From the NCBI RefSeq assembly GCF_040779325.2, contig NZ_JBFONT020000002.1, positions 620,001 to 684,000 on the forward strand: 64,000 bases of DNA, read 5' to 3'. Positions within the stretch are counted from its first letter, which is position 1. Every line of letters begins with the position of its first letter. Positions 1 through 8,384 of the stretch are shown in pieces. The stretch comes from Aestuariibius violaceus. GTDB taxonomy: Bacteria > Pseudomonadota > Alphaproteobacteria > Rhodobacterales > Rhodobacteraceae. A program made the position numbers and the translations under genes. Under the pieces are notes generated by a model, which made no database searches, had not been told where the DNA came from, and saw only the letters and a program-made list of their open reading frames with translations.

Positions 1-143
1 CGATCTGGCGCGACACGGGACGCTCCTGCCTAACCGGCGCGGTAGATGTGCAGTCAAGCCAGGGCTGACCTTCCGCTCATCGCGCCTCACAGCGCTCTTC
101 GCTCAACGAGCGATGACGGCCGCAAGGACGGAAGAGCGGCCCG

Positions 144-554
144 TCAGATCCCGGCCTCTTCCAGCCACCCTTCGATCCGCGCTTGATTCACGCCCATATC
201 CGACCGCCCGAAGCGCAACCGCCCCTCGACCGTGAGCAAACCGTCCCGGTGAATCGCGGTCGTGTAATCCGGGAACCCCATCACCCGTGATCGCGTGACC
301 CAGGTCACCATTCCGTCTTCGGGCGCGCCCGCAAGGCGTTGCGTCCGCGGCGTCGCCACGGCTACCGCATCAAGGTCGGCCAGAGCCTCCTCGCCTGCCT
401 CGACAACGGCCATAAACGATCCCTCACCGGGATACTCGCCCGGCTCCCGTGTCTCCGGCGCGACGTGCCACACTGCCGGATCGGACGGCGCGAGCCGGAT
501 ATAGGCCATACCGGCCGCAATCAGCACCAGAACAAGGATCAGGACAAATCGCAT
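144..554 (-). CDS. DUF1499 family protein, membrane-anchored
   Basis: A 136-residue protein with a hydrophobic N-terminal segment (residues 3-18) that looks like a signal anchor, followed by a soluble domain. The stretch around residues 86-97 (TRSRVMGFPDY) is the conserved part of the DUF1499 family. The function of the family is not established. The ATG has a GGGAG Shine-Dalgarno about nine bases upstream. It lies about 70 bases downstream of the agmatinase stop on the same strand and may be cotranscribed with it. Confidence 0.85.
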   Translation of the reverse strand: MRFVLILVLVLIAAGMAYIRLAPSDPAVWHVAPETREPGEYPGEGSFMAVVEAGEEALADLDAVAVATPRTQRLAGAPEDGMVTWVTRSRVMGFPDYTTAIHRDGLLTVEGRLRFGRSDMGVNQARIEGWLEEAGI

Positions 555-622
555 CGAGCGCGCTCCCTAGCTGAGGTCTGCCCCTCCCTATCCCGGCCCG
601 TGCCCGCCCGCCAGCGGACATC

Positions 623-1603
623 TCAGCCCTCGGCAGAGCCGCGCTTCACTGCAAGGCGATGGCAATAGAGACACATCAGTTCCATCGCCGCGTGAGCGCC
701 CGCAATCGCTGTTGCTCCGGTCGTGTCATAGGCCGGTGCCACCTCAACCACGTCCCCGCCCACCATGTCGATCCCACGGATATCCTTGAGCAATATATCC
801 GCCTGCGCCGAACTCAGCCCGCCCCAGACCGGCGTCCCCGTCCCCGGCGCGAAGGCAGGATCGAGGCAATCGATGTCGAAGCTCAAATAGACCGGCCCGA
901 TGCCCACGATCTCCTTCACCCGGCGGGCCACCGCCGCCGCGCCACGCTCATGCACCTCGCGCGCGGGGATCGTCGTCAGTTGCGGCCCGTCCCGGTTCAC
1001 CGTGCGGATGCCGACCTGGACCGACCGCTCCCGGTCGATCAGCCCCTCCGCCAGCGCCTTGGTGAACATCGTCCCGTGATCGATCCGCTCCGGATCGGGG
1101 TCAGGCCAGAGGTCGCTATGGGCATCGAACTGCAACAGCGCCACCGGCCCGAACCGCGCCGCATGGGCCCGCAGAACCGGCAGCGTCACCGAGTGATCGC
1201 CCCCCAAAACCAGCGCCCCCGCACCGGCCTCGAGGATCCCCGCCACATGCGCCTCGATCCGCCCCGGCACATCGGCGACCCGGGCATAATCGAAGGCCAT
1301 ATCCCCATAATCCACGACGTCGAAATCGCTCAGCGGATCGACGTCCCATCCATAGGGCGGATCGCAGGGCTGCAGGGTCGAGGCCTCGCGGATCGCCCGC
1401 GGCCCGAAGCGCGCGCCGGGCCGGTTCGTCACCGCCTGATCGAACGGCACCCCCGTCACCGCAAGATCGACGCCCGTCAGATCCTTCGTATAGGCCCGCC
1501 GCATAAAGGACAGCACACCGCCGAACGCGTTCTCATAGGCCAGCCCGCGGCGCTCGCCCGCCAGCGCGCGATCCACATCGGTTTCCGCATCCTTCAGCGC
1601 CAT
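623..1603 (-). CDS. speB: Agmatinase / ureohydrolase family protein
   Basis: A manganese ureohydrolase of 326 residues, predicted to split agmatine into putrescine and urea in polyamine synthesis. The metal-binding motifs are intact: GGDHS at about 134-138, DAHSD at 160-164 and FDIDCLDP at 242-249. An upstream in-frame start would add 21 residues, but the ATG chosen here has a GGGAGGA Shine-Dalgarno immediately before it. It is divergent from mazG and ends about 70 bases before the DUF1499 gene. The family also contains guanidinobutyrase and guanidinopropionase, so the exact substrate is an inference. Confidence 0.9.
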   Translation of the reverse strand: MALKDAETDVDRALAGERRGLAYENAFGGVLSFMRRAYTKDLTGVDLAVTGVPFDQAVTNRPGARFGPRAIREASTLQPCDPPYGWDVDPLSDFDVVDYGDMAFDYARVADVPGRIEAHVAGILEAGAGALVLGGDHSVTLPVLRAHAARFGPVALLQFDAHSDLWPDPDPERIDHGTMFTKALAEGLIDRERSVQVGIRTVNRDGPQLTTIPAREVHERGAAAVARRVKEIVGIGPVYLSFDIDCLDPAFAPGTGTPVWGGLSSAQADILLKDIRGIDMVGGDVVEVAPAYDTTGATAIAGAHAAMELMCLYCHRLAVKRGSAEG

Positions 1604-1665
1604 CTGGTCCTCCCGCTCGGCCCCTGCTATCGGGCCGAGAGAACCCCATCGGCAAAGGGTCCGCA

Positions 1666-2475
1666 ATGTCCGACGATCCCCTGATCCACGATCCTGCGGG
1701 TGGCCTGCCTCGCCTCGTCCGCATCATGGAGCGTCTGCGCGACCCCCAGACGGGATGCCCCTGGGACGTCGAACAGACCTTCGACACCATCGCCCCCTAC
1801 TCGATCGAAGAAGCCTACGAAGTCGCCGACGCGATCGAACGCCGTGATTGGGACGATCTGAAGGGAGAGCTTGGGGACCTTCTCCTGCAGGTCGTCTATC
1901 ATTCCCAGATGGCGGCCGAGGATGGGCTTTTCGACATGCAGGACGTGATCCAGGCCGTCTCCGACAAGATGGTCGCGCGCCACCCCCATGTCTTCGGCGA
2001 TGAAAACCGCGAGAAATCGGCGGAGCAGCAGAAGGCGGATTGGGAAACCGTCAAGGCGACCGAACGGGCGGGGAAGGCGCAGACCGGCGTTCTGGACGAC
2101 GTCGCGCTGTCGCTGCCCGCACTGCTCCGCGCGTTGAAGCTGCAAAAGCGCGCCGCCCGCGTCGGCTTCGACTGGACCGAGATCGATCAGGTCCTCGCAA
2201 AGCTCACTGAGGAGGCAGGCGAACTTGCCGAAGCACGGGAAACCCTGAACCAGGAAGAGATCGAGGCTGAATACGGCGACCTCCTCTTCGTGATGGTCAA
2301 TCTGGGCCGCCACCTGAAACTGGATCCCGAGGCCGCCCTGCGCGCCGCCAACGCCAAATTCGTCCGCCGCTTCCGCCATATCGAGGCGGCGCTGGCGACC
2401 GAAGGCAAGACTCCGGACGGAGCGACGCTGGACGAGATGGACGCCCTCTGGAATGCCGCAAAGGCGGCAGAGTAG
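1666..2475 (+). CDS. mazG: Nucleoside triphosphate pyrophosphohydrolase MazG
   Basis: A 269-residue all-alpha NTP pyrophosphohydrolase with two tandem MazG domains. The first carries EEAYE at 48-52 and ELGDLLLQ at about 68-75. The second repeats the pattern as EEAGELAEA and EYGDLLFV near residues 186-212. It hydrolyses NTPs to NMP and pyrophosphate and is usually thought to remove non-canonical nucleotides. Length and double-domain layout match the Escherichia coli type. It is divergent from agmatinase (62 bases between starts) and convergent with the RES-domain gene. Confidence 0.95.
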   Translation: MSDDPLIHDPAGGLPRLVRIMERLRDPQTGCPWDVEQTFDTIAPYSIEEAYEVADAIERRDWDDLKGELGDLLLQVVYHSQMAAEDGLFDMQDVIQAVSDKMVARHPHVFGDENREKSAEQQKADWETVKATERAGKAQTGVLDDVALSLPALLRALKLQKRAARVGFDWTEIDQVLAKLTEEAGELAEARETLNQEEIEAEYGDLLFVMVNLGRHLKLDPEAALRAANAKFVRRFRHIEAALATEGKTPDGATLDEMDALWNAAKAAE

Positions 2476-2480
2476 CTGGC

Positions 2481-2521
2481 GCTTCGGTCTCGTCCACCCA
2501 GCTTCGCAGATCGACCGAAGC
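2481..2521. repeat. 9-bp inverted repeat between convergent mazG and RES gene
   Basis: GCTTCGGTC at 2481-2489 and its exact reverse complement at 2513-2521 flank a 23-base loop, just after the mazG stop and just before the RES-gene stop. It could act as a bidirectional transcription stop, but no T tract follows on either strand, so this is only a structural observation. Confidence 0.4.
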
Positions 2522-2543
2522 CTTCGCCCCCCCTCGCGACAGG

Positions 2544-3062
2544 TCAACGATAGTCCGGCTGGACCACGATGGGTTCGGGCGGTCCATCGACCCGGACGGT
2601 CGGCGCGCCGGGCGCGTTCCATCGGAAAAGCGTCACGTGCCATAGCCCGGGACGACGCCGGGATGGATCGATCAGCCCGACAGCTCCCGACGCTCTGACG
2701 ATGTCAGCAGCGGTCCATGAGGGCGGATCTTCACCGCGTTCCAGAGGCGTGCGCCAGGGCTGGCGCGCCAATTCGTACAGATCGGCCGATTTTTCTTGCC
2801 GAAGGTCCACTACTTTGCACGTCTCGACATGGTACCGGATCAGCAGGCGAGATGTTTCCCCCTCCACGACATTCCCGCCGATCGCCACGGACGCGCTTTC
2901 CGCATCGGGGCTGAGATAAAGCGCATCCTCTCCAAGACGATTGAAGCGGGCCGGTGGACGTTGGGGAAGACCTTTCCGTAAGGCCATCCCCTGCGCGCCG
3001 TCCCGCTCGATCCGGACGAAGAGGCCGCCGATCTCAACCAAAGCCAATTCAGTCGCATCCAT
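2544..3062 (-). CDS. RES domain-containing protein (possible NAD+-degrading toxin)
   Basis: A 172-residue protein whose residues about 30-160 follow the RES fold pattern: RFNRLGEDALYLS (substrate pocket arginine and tyrosine), then PDAES with the conserved acidic residue, and a terminal WHVTLFRW strand. Characterised RES proteins such as MbcT and ParT degrade or use NAD+ and act as toxins paired with a Xre/MbcA antitoxin. No such antitoxin is visible here. The gene upstream encodes a DUF4279 protein, 179 bases away. An in-frame TTG would add eight residues; I prefer the ATG. The activity is inferred from the fold only. Confidence 0.65.
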   Translation of the reverse strand: MDATELALVEIGGLFVRIERDGAQGMALRKGLPQRPPARFNRLGEDALYLSPDAESASVAIGGNVVEGETSRLLIRYHVETCKVVDLRQEKSADLYELARQPWRTPLERGEDPPSWTAADIVRASGAVGLIDPSRRRPGLWHVTLFRWNAPGAPTVRVDGPPEPIVVQPDYR

Positions 3063-3241
3063 CTGCAAAACTCTCGCGCTGACCAAACCGTTATGCCGCT
3101 TAAATCGATACTGGCGCGTGGCCTAGGCCCCGTTGTCTAGCGCATGACCCTATCCGGTCGACGCCCGCAACGGCCGCCCACGCAATAGTGGACTTCAGCC
3201 CCGAGACACCAATTATCGCAGGGCTGAAAAGCCTTGCGGGG

Positions 3242-3658
3242 CTAGTCGTCGGAACGGTCGTATATATCGAAATCAATTTTCAGACCTCGAACGGCGAGCC
3301 TTTCCAAGGTCTCGTTCGATAGGCTGATACCTTCATTGCCTTCCTTCATGAACAAACCACAGAATATGTCCGCCCGGTACCGCGCGGTGATGTCTCGCCA
3401 GACATCCATGTCCTCGGTAAGCTGATCCAAAATCTCAGAAATCTGAGCGTCAAAGTCACCAGGTTCACGCCGCTCAGCTTGTAGTCGCCAACCGCCACTT
3501 CGGGCAATTCTCCTCTGCCCAGTCACTTTGGCAACAATCTCTTCGCCTTTCCGCTCGGATTTTGTTGGTGGACACCCGAGCAATCCGGTGAGTTGATCGG
3601 GGTCCAGATCATCACCAAAGAACCGAAGGGACGCGCGTGACTCGCTCAATACAGCCAT
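3242..3658 (-). CDS. DUF4279 domain-containing protein
   Basis: A 138-residue acidic, soluble protein. The N-terminus (SRASLRFFGDDLDPDQLTGLLG) and the following SGGWRLQ segment match the DUF4279 family, where the first half reads as a strand plus a DxDPxxLTxLLG-like helix. No catalytic motif is recognisable. Its base composition is clearly more AT-rich than neighbouring genes, which together with the unusual neighbours suggests transfer. It lies upstream of the RES-domain gene on the same strand; whether it acts as that protein's antitoxin is untested. Confidence 0.7.
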   Translation of the reverse strand: MAVLSESRASLRFFGDDLDPDQLTGLLGCPPTKSERKGEEIVAKVTGQRRIARSGGWRLQAERREPGDFDAQISEILDQLTEDMDVWRDITARYRADIFCGLFMKEGNEGISLSNETLERLAVRGLKIDFDIYDRSDD

Positions 3659-3984
3659 GAGTTGCCTTCTCGAAAAGCTTCATCGTTAGGTGGCTATATT
3701 GGGACATCCGAAGCTTGTCAGCCTTGAGCCGCCCGCCCCCTCAGAAACAATCACGCTGAAAATCACCCATCAAACAAGTGTTGCGTGCCGCCGCACCGTG
3801 CGCTCCGTTAATCACGCGAATTTCGGCCTCCCCCCTCCGACGTAATGCCGACGTGATGCCGACCGGATGCCGCACCTCCACAAAATCAGGGTTAACGCGC
3901 GAAAATAGCCGATTCGTGCAGGTGTCGCCCGGCCCCCGTCTCAGCCCACCGAGCGGTCCCTCAATCCGATCTTAACGCCTGGGT
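3659..3984. other. Intergenic region with short tandem repeat
   Basis: No gene is supported here; the only open frames are short and lack family resemblance. It holds an 11-base period repeat (ATGCCGAC spaced by three bases, three copies at about 3845-3873) and a stretch of lower GC content next to the DUF4279 gene. The promoter of DUF4279 should lie at the left part of this interval, but I could not pick a convincing -35/-10 pair. Confidence 0.5.
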
Positions 3985-4032
3985 CTACGCCAGCAGACGT
4001 CGTGCAATCACCTGCGCCTGGATCTCTGCGTG
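3985..4032 (-). pseudogene. Relic of the 3' end of a methylsuccinyl-CoA dehydrogenase gene
   Basis: On the minus strand these bases read AEIQAQVIARRLLA then TAG, identical in protein sequence to the last 14 residues of the intact dehydrogenase that ends at 4073. The DNA is not identical: seven of the 14 codons differ, all synonymously, and the stop is TAG instead of TGA. Homology stops at about 4032. This is best explained as the tail of a diverged allele or paralogue left by recombination at the 3' end of the intact gene. Confidence 0.75.
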
Positions 4033-4072
4033 CCGCAGAGGCGGGCCGTCCACTGGACGCCCCGCGATATCG

Positions 4073-5758
4073 TCAGGCCAACAGCCGCCGTGCGATCACC
4101 TGCGCCTGGATTTCGGCGGCCCCTTCGAAGATGTTCAGGATCCGCGCGTCGCAGAGGATGCGGCTGATCTTGTATTCCAGCGCGAAACCGTTCCCGCCAT
4201 GGATCTGCAACCCGTTATCCGCCGCCGCCCAGGCAACCCGGGCACCCAACAGCTTGGCCATCCCGGCCTCGAGGTCACAGCGCCGCCCCTCGTCCTTCTC
4301 GCGGGCCGAAAAGTAGGTCAGCTGCCGGGCGATCATGATCTCGACCGCCATCATCGCAATCTTGCCCGCGACACGCGGGAAGGCGGCCAGCGGTTTGCCG
4401 AATTGCTTGCGGTCTTCAGCATATTGCATCGCCACATCCAGCGCCGATTGCGCCACGCCGATCGCGCGGGCCGCGGTCTGGATGCGGGCGGATTCGAAGG
4501 TTTCCATCAACTGCTTGAAACCCTTGCCGGTTTCTCCGCCCAGAAGGTTCTCGCCGTCCACGTGGAAGCCGTCGAAGGACAGCTCGTATTCCTTCATCCC
4601 GCGGTAGCCCAGCACCTCGATCTCGCCGCCGGTCATGCCGTCGGTCGGGAACGGGTTCTCGTCGGTGCCGGGTTCTTTCTCGGCCAGGAACATCGACAGG
4701 CCCCTGTAGTCGGTCGTGTCCGGCTCCGTCCTGGCCAGCAGCGTCATCATATGGGTTCGCGCGGCGTGAGTGATCCAGGTCTTACTCCCGGTTACCGTCC
4801 AATCGTCCCCGTCCCGCACGGCGCGGGTGCGGAGCGAGCCCAGATCGGACCCGGTATTCGGCTCGGTAAACACCGCCGTCGGCAGGGTTTCGGCGCTGGC
4901 GAGACGCGGCAGCCATTTCCGCTTCTGCTCTTCGGTGCCGCCGCAGAGAATCAGCTCCGCCGCAATCTCGCTGCGGGTGCCCAAGCTGCCGACCCCGATA
5001 TACCCCCGCGACAGCTCCTCCGAGACGACGCACATCGACGCTTTCGACAGGCCGAAGCCACCATATTCCTCGGGAATCGTCAGGCCGAAGACCCCCAACT
5101 CCGCCATCTCCTCGATGATTTCCATCGGGATCAGTTCGTCTTTGAGGTGCCAGTCATGGGCGTGCGGCTCGACCTTCTCGACCGCGAATCGGCGGAACTG
5201 CTCACGGATCATCTCAAGCTCGTCGTCGAGGCCCGAGCGGCCCACTGTGATCTCGGCGGACTGCTCCTGCATCAATGAAAACAAGCGCATACGGGCGGCC
5301 TGGCTGTTGCCAGTCTGGCTGAGTTCCATCACCGCGGGGACCATCATCGCCCGCTGGTCATCCTGCGACAGGCCGAGGTCCTGCGGGCGAACGATCTCTC
5401 CCTGGCTCATCGGGATGCCGCCATAGATCTGCCAGAGGTATTCGCCGAACGCGATCTGGTGGATCAGCTGCTCGAGTTCGCCGAACTTGCCGTCCCCATC
5501 CAGCCGTTCGGCCCATAGCTGCATCTGCCGCAGCGATTCGACATAGGTCGCGAGCCAAGCAAGCCCGTGCGCCGCCGTCTGATGCTCCTCCAGCAACGCG
5601 CCGGAGACCCGCCCGCCCTCGGTCACCTGCTCTTTCACGCGCGATTTCGCGGTGTTTAGAAGGCTTTCAGCGGCTGCGACGGCGGCACCCGTCAGGCCGA
5701 GAAGACCGGGCAGGCGGGGGTCGTCGGCGAGGGTCTGATCCTGGGCGTCACGAGGCAT
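4073..5758 (-). CDS. mcd: Acyl-CoA dehydrogenase, probable (2S)-methylsuccinyl-CoA dehydrogenase
   Basis: A 561-residue flavoprotein of the acyl-CoA dehydrogenase family. The core (about 175-561) has the FAD/substrate motifs TEPNTGSDLG, TGSKTWITHA and the C-terminal NIFEGAAEIQ with the expected glutamate. An extra N-terminal domain of about 170 residues makes it much longer than ordinary acyl-CoA dehydrogenases (about 385 residues). That extension is typical of Mcd, which oxidises methylsuccinyl-CoA to mesaconyl-CoA in the ethylmalonyl-CoA pathway of acetate assimilation. The start was chosen for its AAGGAG Shine-Dalgarno; an upstream ATG would add nine residues. It is divergent from the permease gene. 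Confidence 0.85.
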   Translation of the reverse strand: MPRDAQDQTLADDPRLPGLLGLTGAAVAAAESLLNTAKSRVKEQVTEGGRVSGALLEEHQTAAHGLAWLATYVESLRQMQLWAERLDGDGKFGELEQLIHQIAFGEYLWQIYGGIPMSQGEIVRPQDLGLSQDDQRAMMVPAVMELSQTGNSQAARMRLFSLMQEQSAEITVGRSGLDDELEMIREQFRRFAVEKVEPHAHDWHLKDELIPMEIIEEMAELGVFGLTIPEEYGGFGLSKASMCVVSEELSRGYIGVGSLGTRSEIAAELILCGGTEEQKRKWLPRLASAETLPTAVFTEPNTGSDLGSLRTRAVRDGDDWTVTGSKTWITHAARTHMMTLLARTEPDTTDYRGLSMFLAEKEPGTDENPFPTDGMTGGEIEVLGYRGMKEYELSFDGFHVDGENLLGGETGKGFKQLMETFESARIQTAARAIGVAQSALDVAMQYAEDRKQFGKPLAAFPRVAGKIAMMAVEIMIARQLTYFSAREKDEGRRCDLEAGMAKLLGARVAWAAADNGLQIHGGNGFALEYKISRILCDARILNIFEGAAEIQAQVIARRLLA

Positions 5759-5906
5759 CACGCTCTCCTTTATCTCGGTTGGCATCGTCTAACCCCTTCG
5801 CAGATGCAGCGCAATATTCATTCATGTGGAACTCACTTGGCGCACAAAAATGTCGCACTGGATTTTCCGCTGTGCACCTTTGAAAGATAGGCTAGAGCGC
5901 TTTGCG

Positions 5907-6680
5907 ATGGAAACCTTGTTGCCCCCGGCGGTCGGTCTCGCCGCCTTTCTTCTCGCGATGCTGGTCACGGGGCTGGGCGGGTTCGTGAAGGGGGCGGTGG
6001 GTTTTGCCATGCCGCTGGTCATGGTTTCGGGTATGGGAATCTTCCTCGATCCGGCCACCGTCGTGGCTGGAATCGTCCTGCCCATTGTCATCTCGAACGC
6101 GTTGCAGGTCGCGCGGGCGGGCGTGGGCGAGGCGCTGAGCGCGGCGCGGGAATTCGCGATCTATATCGGCATCGTTTGCGTGACGATCCTGATTTCGGCC
6201 CAGTTCCTGACGCGCATCCCGCCGAACGCGATGTTCCTGGTGCTAGGTATACCGGTGGTGATCCTGTGTACGATCCAACTGCTGGGCCTGCGGATCGTCA
6301 TCCCACCGCACCGCCGTAAGCCGTTTTCGATCCTTGCGGGGCTGATTTCCGGAACGCTGGGTGGATTGGCCGGGACCTGGGGACCGCCGACGGTGCTTTA
6401 CCTGCTGGCGGTGGAGACGCCAAAGGCGCGGCAGATGGTCGTGCAGGGGGTGATCTACGGGCTGGGGTCGGTCGCACTGTTGGCCGGACACCTGCAATCT
6501 GGAGTTCTGAACAGGGAAACGGCGCCGTTTTCTGCCGCGCTCGTCATTCCGGCCCTTCTGGGCATGTGGGTGGGATTCAAGGTGCAGGACCGGCTGGATC
6601 AGGAGAGGTTCCGCCGGGTGACGCTGTTCGTCCTTACCGTTGCCGGGCTGAACCTGATCCGTCGCGGGCTTTTCGGATAG
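5907..6680 (+). CDS. TauE/SafE (TSUP) family membrane permease
   Basis: A 257-residue polytopic membrane protein with about seven to eight hydrophobic segments and the TSUP signature GLGGFVKGAVGFAMPL near the N-terminus. Its second-half repeat carries GLISGTLGGLAGTWGPP. The family exports sulfite, sulfoacetate or related anions; the substrate here is unknown. The start is uncertain: no strong Shine-Dalgarno precedes 5907, and in-frame ATGs at 5826 and 5850 would add a basic leader that looks non-native. It is convergent with the trans-sulfuration gene, four bases apart. Confidence 0.85.
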   Translation: METLLPPAVGLAAFLLAMLVTGLGGFVKGAVGFAMPLVMVSGMGIFLDPATVVAGIVLPIVISNALQVARAGVGEALSAAREFAIYIGIVCVTILISAQFLTRIPPNAMFLVLGIPVVILCTIQLLGLRIVIPPHRRKPFSILAGLISGTLGGLAGTWGPPTVLYLLAVETPKARQMVVQGVIYGLGSVALLAGHLQSGVLNRETAPFSAALVIPALLGMWVGFKVQDRLDQERFRRVTLFVLTVAGLNLIRRGLFG

Positions 6681-6684
6681 CGGA

Positions 6685-7863
6685 TCAGCCCGCGACGGCG
6701 TCGAGCGCGGCGGTGAATTCCTCGATCAGCAGGTCGGGATCCTCGATCCCGACCGAGACGCGGAAGAAGCCTTCGGTGATCCCGAGCGCCTCACGGCCCC
6801 CGGGCGTCAGGGCCCGGTGGGAGGAGCTGGCGGGGTGGGAGAGCGTCGTCGCCACGTCGCCGAGGGTTGGCGCGAAGGCGATCTGCGGCGCGGCTTTCGT
6901 CAACGCGTTGGCCTCTGCCCGGCCGCCTTTCAGGACGAAACTGACCATGTTGCCCCCCTGCCCGCCGAAGAGCGGGGCCACGCTGGCATGGTCGGGATGG
7001 TCGGCGCGGCCGGGATAAAGCACGTGTGCGACGGCGGGATGCGCGGCCAGCGCGTCGGCAAGCCGCGCGGCGTTGGACTGCGCGCGGTCGAAGCGGAGTT
7101 CGAAGGAATGCAAGCCACGCTCGGCGAGCCAGCAGTCGAACGGGCTGGGCGTGAGGCCGAGGGTGATGGCGGTGACGGCGATCTGGGCGCGCAATTCGGG
7201 ATCGCGGGTCGCGACATAGCCGAGCGTGACGTCGGAGTGGCCGGCAAGAAGCTTAGTGACGGAGTGGATAACGATATCTGCGCCATGATCAAACGGCTTG
7301 AGCGCGCGGGGCGTCGTGAAGGTGTTGTCGACGACAAGAAGCGCGCCCGCTTCTTTCGCGATTTCGGCAATCGCATCGAGATCGGCGATGCGGAGCGTGG
7401 GGTTCGAGACGGCCTCGATCAGGATGAGCCGCGTCTCTGGCCGGATCGCCGCTTTCATGGCGGCGGCGTCGGTCGGGTCGGCAAGGCTAGTCGCGATGCC
7501 GAGGCGGGGCAGTTCCTCGGCCATCATCCGCAGGCAACGGCCGTAGAGCTGGTTGCCGCCGAGAACGTGATCCCCCGCCTTGAGAAGGCCCATCATGACG
7601 GCGGTCACGGCGGCCATGCCGGACCCGGTGATCAGCCCGCCTTCGGCCCCTTCCAGCATGTCGATCTTGGCTGCGAGGACATCGGCATTTGGATGCCCCT
7701 CGCGCGCGTAGGTATAGCCGGAGGCCTGCCCTTCATATTGTGCGTCGAGCGCGTCGGGCGTCTCGGACCGGTAGACGACCGAAGGCATCAGCGGCGTGAC
7801 GACGGGCGTGGAGGAAGAGGCCGGAACAGGTGTCCGGCGGACGATGGAGGTCGGTTTTTTCAT
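6685..7863 (-). CDS. Cys/Met metabolism PLP-dependent enzyme (trans-sulfuration family)
   Basis: A 392-residue fold-type I PLP enzyme of the cystathionine gamma-synthase / cystathionine beta-lyase family. The phosphate-contact motif YTYAREGHPN (50-59), D179 of VVDNTF and the PLP lysine K204 in HSVTKLLAGHSD are all present. It could be a cystathionine lyase or a gamma-synthase; the sequence alone does not decide. The ATG overlaps the stop of the carbonic anhydrase-like gene (ATGA), so it is the last gene of the yicC-gmk-carbonic anhydrase run and is probably translationally coupled. Confidence 0.88.
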   Translation of the reverse strand: MKKPTSIVRRTPVPASSSTPVVTPLMPSVVYRSETPDALDAQYEGQASGYTYAREGHPNADVLAAKIDMLEGAEGGLITGSGMAAVTAVMMGLLKAGDHVLGGNQLYGRCLRMMAEELPRLGIATSLADPTDAAAMKAAIRPETRLILIEAVSNPTLRIADLDAIAEIAKEAGALLVVDNTFTTPRALKPFDHGADIVIHSVTKLLAGHSDVTLGYVATRDPELRAQIAVTAITLGLTPSPFDCWLAERGLHSFELRFDRAQSNAARLADALAAHPAVAHVLYPGRADHPDHASVAPLFGGQGGNMVSFVLKGGRAEANALTKAAPQIAFAPTLGDVATTLSHPASSSHRALTPGGREALGITEGFFRVSVGIEDPDLLIEEFTAALDAVAG

Positions 7864-8384
7864 TCGATGACAGTCAGTTGGTCGCGGAAGAGGCGCATCC
7901 GCTCCTGATAATGGATGGCCGACGCCTTGAGCATGGCAATGGCCTGGTCGTCGAGGCTGCGCGCGATCTTGCCGGGGGCGCCGAGGACGAGCGATCCATC
8001 GGGGATCTCCTTGCCCTCCGTCACCAGCGCGCCCGCGCCGATCAGGCAATCCCGGCCGATGCGTGCGCCGTTCAGCACCGTCGCGCCCATGCCGATCAGG
8101 CTGTTCTCGCCGATGACACAGCCGTGGAGCATCGCCTTGTGGCCGATCGTGCAGCCCGCGCCGAGGATGACGGGAAAGCCCATATCGGTATGGATGACCG
8201 TGTTTTCCTGGATATTCGTCCCCTGCCCCACGGTGATCGGTTCGTTGTCGCCGCGCAGGGTGGCGCCGAACCAGATCGAGGCCGCGTCTTCCACGATCAC
8301 GTCGCCGATGACATTGGCGTCCGGCGCGATCCAGGTGTCGTCTGCGATGCGCGGGCGGCGATCGCCGAGGGCGTAGAGCGTCAT
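7860..8384 (-). CDS. Gamma-type carbonic anhydrase-like protein
   Basis: A 174-residue left-handed beta-helix protein made of hexapeptide repeats, as in bacterial gamma-carbonic anhydrase-like proteins (YrdA/PaaY/CaiE group). The three zinc histidines are in place at H65, H82 and H87, and the LRGD element at 43-46 is present. A carbonate or transferase activity is therefore possible, but many homologues have no proven activity. Both ends overlap neighbours by four bases: its ATG lies in the gmk stop and its stop overlaps the next ATG. Confidence 0.88.
   Translation of the reverse strand: MTLYALGDRRPRIADDTWIAPDANVIGDVIVEDAASIWFGATLRGDNEPITVGQGTNIQENTVIHTDMGFPVILGAGCTIGHKAMLHGCVIGENSLIGMGATVLNGARIGRDCLIGAGALVTEGKEIPDGSLVLGAPGKIARSLDDQAIAMLKASAIHYQERMRLFRDQLTVIE

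Noticed and set aside
1..143. A gene end at the left edge
   Set aside because: No coding frame with family resemblance runs into this interval and no terminator or tRNA could be seen; it is left unannotated.
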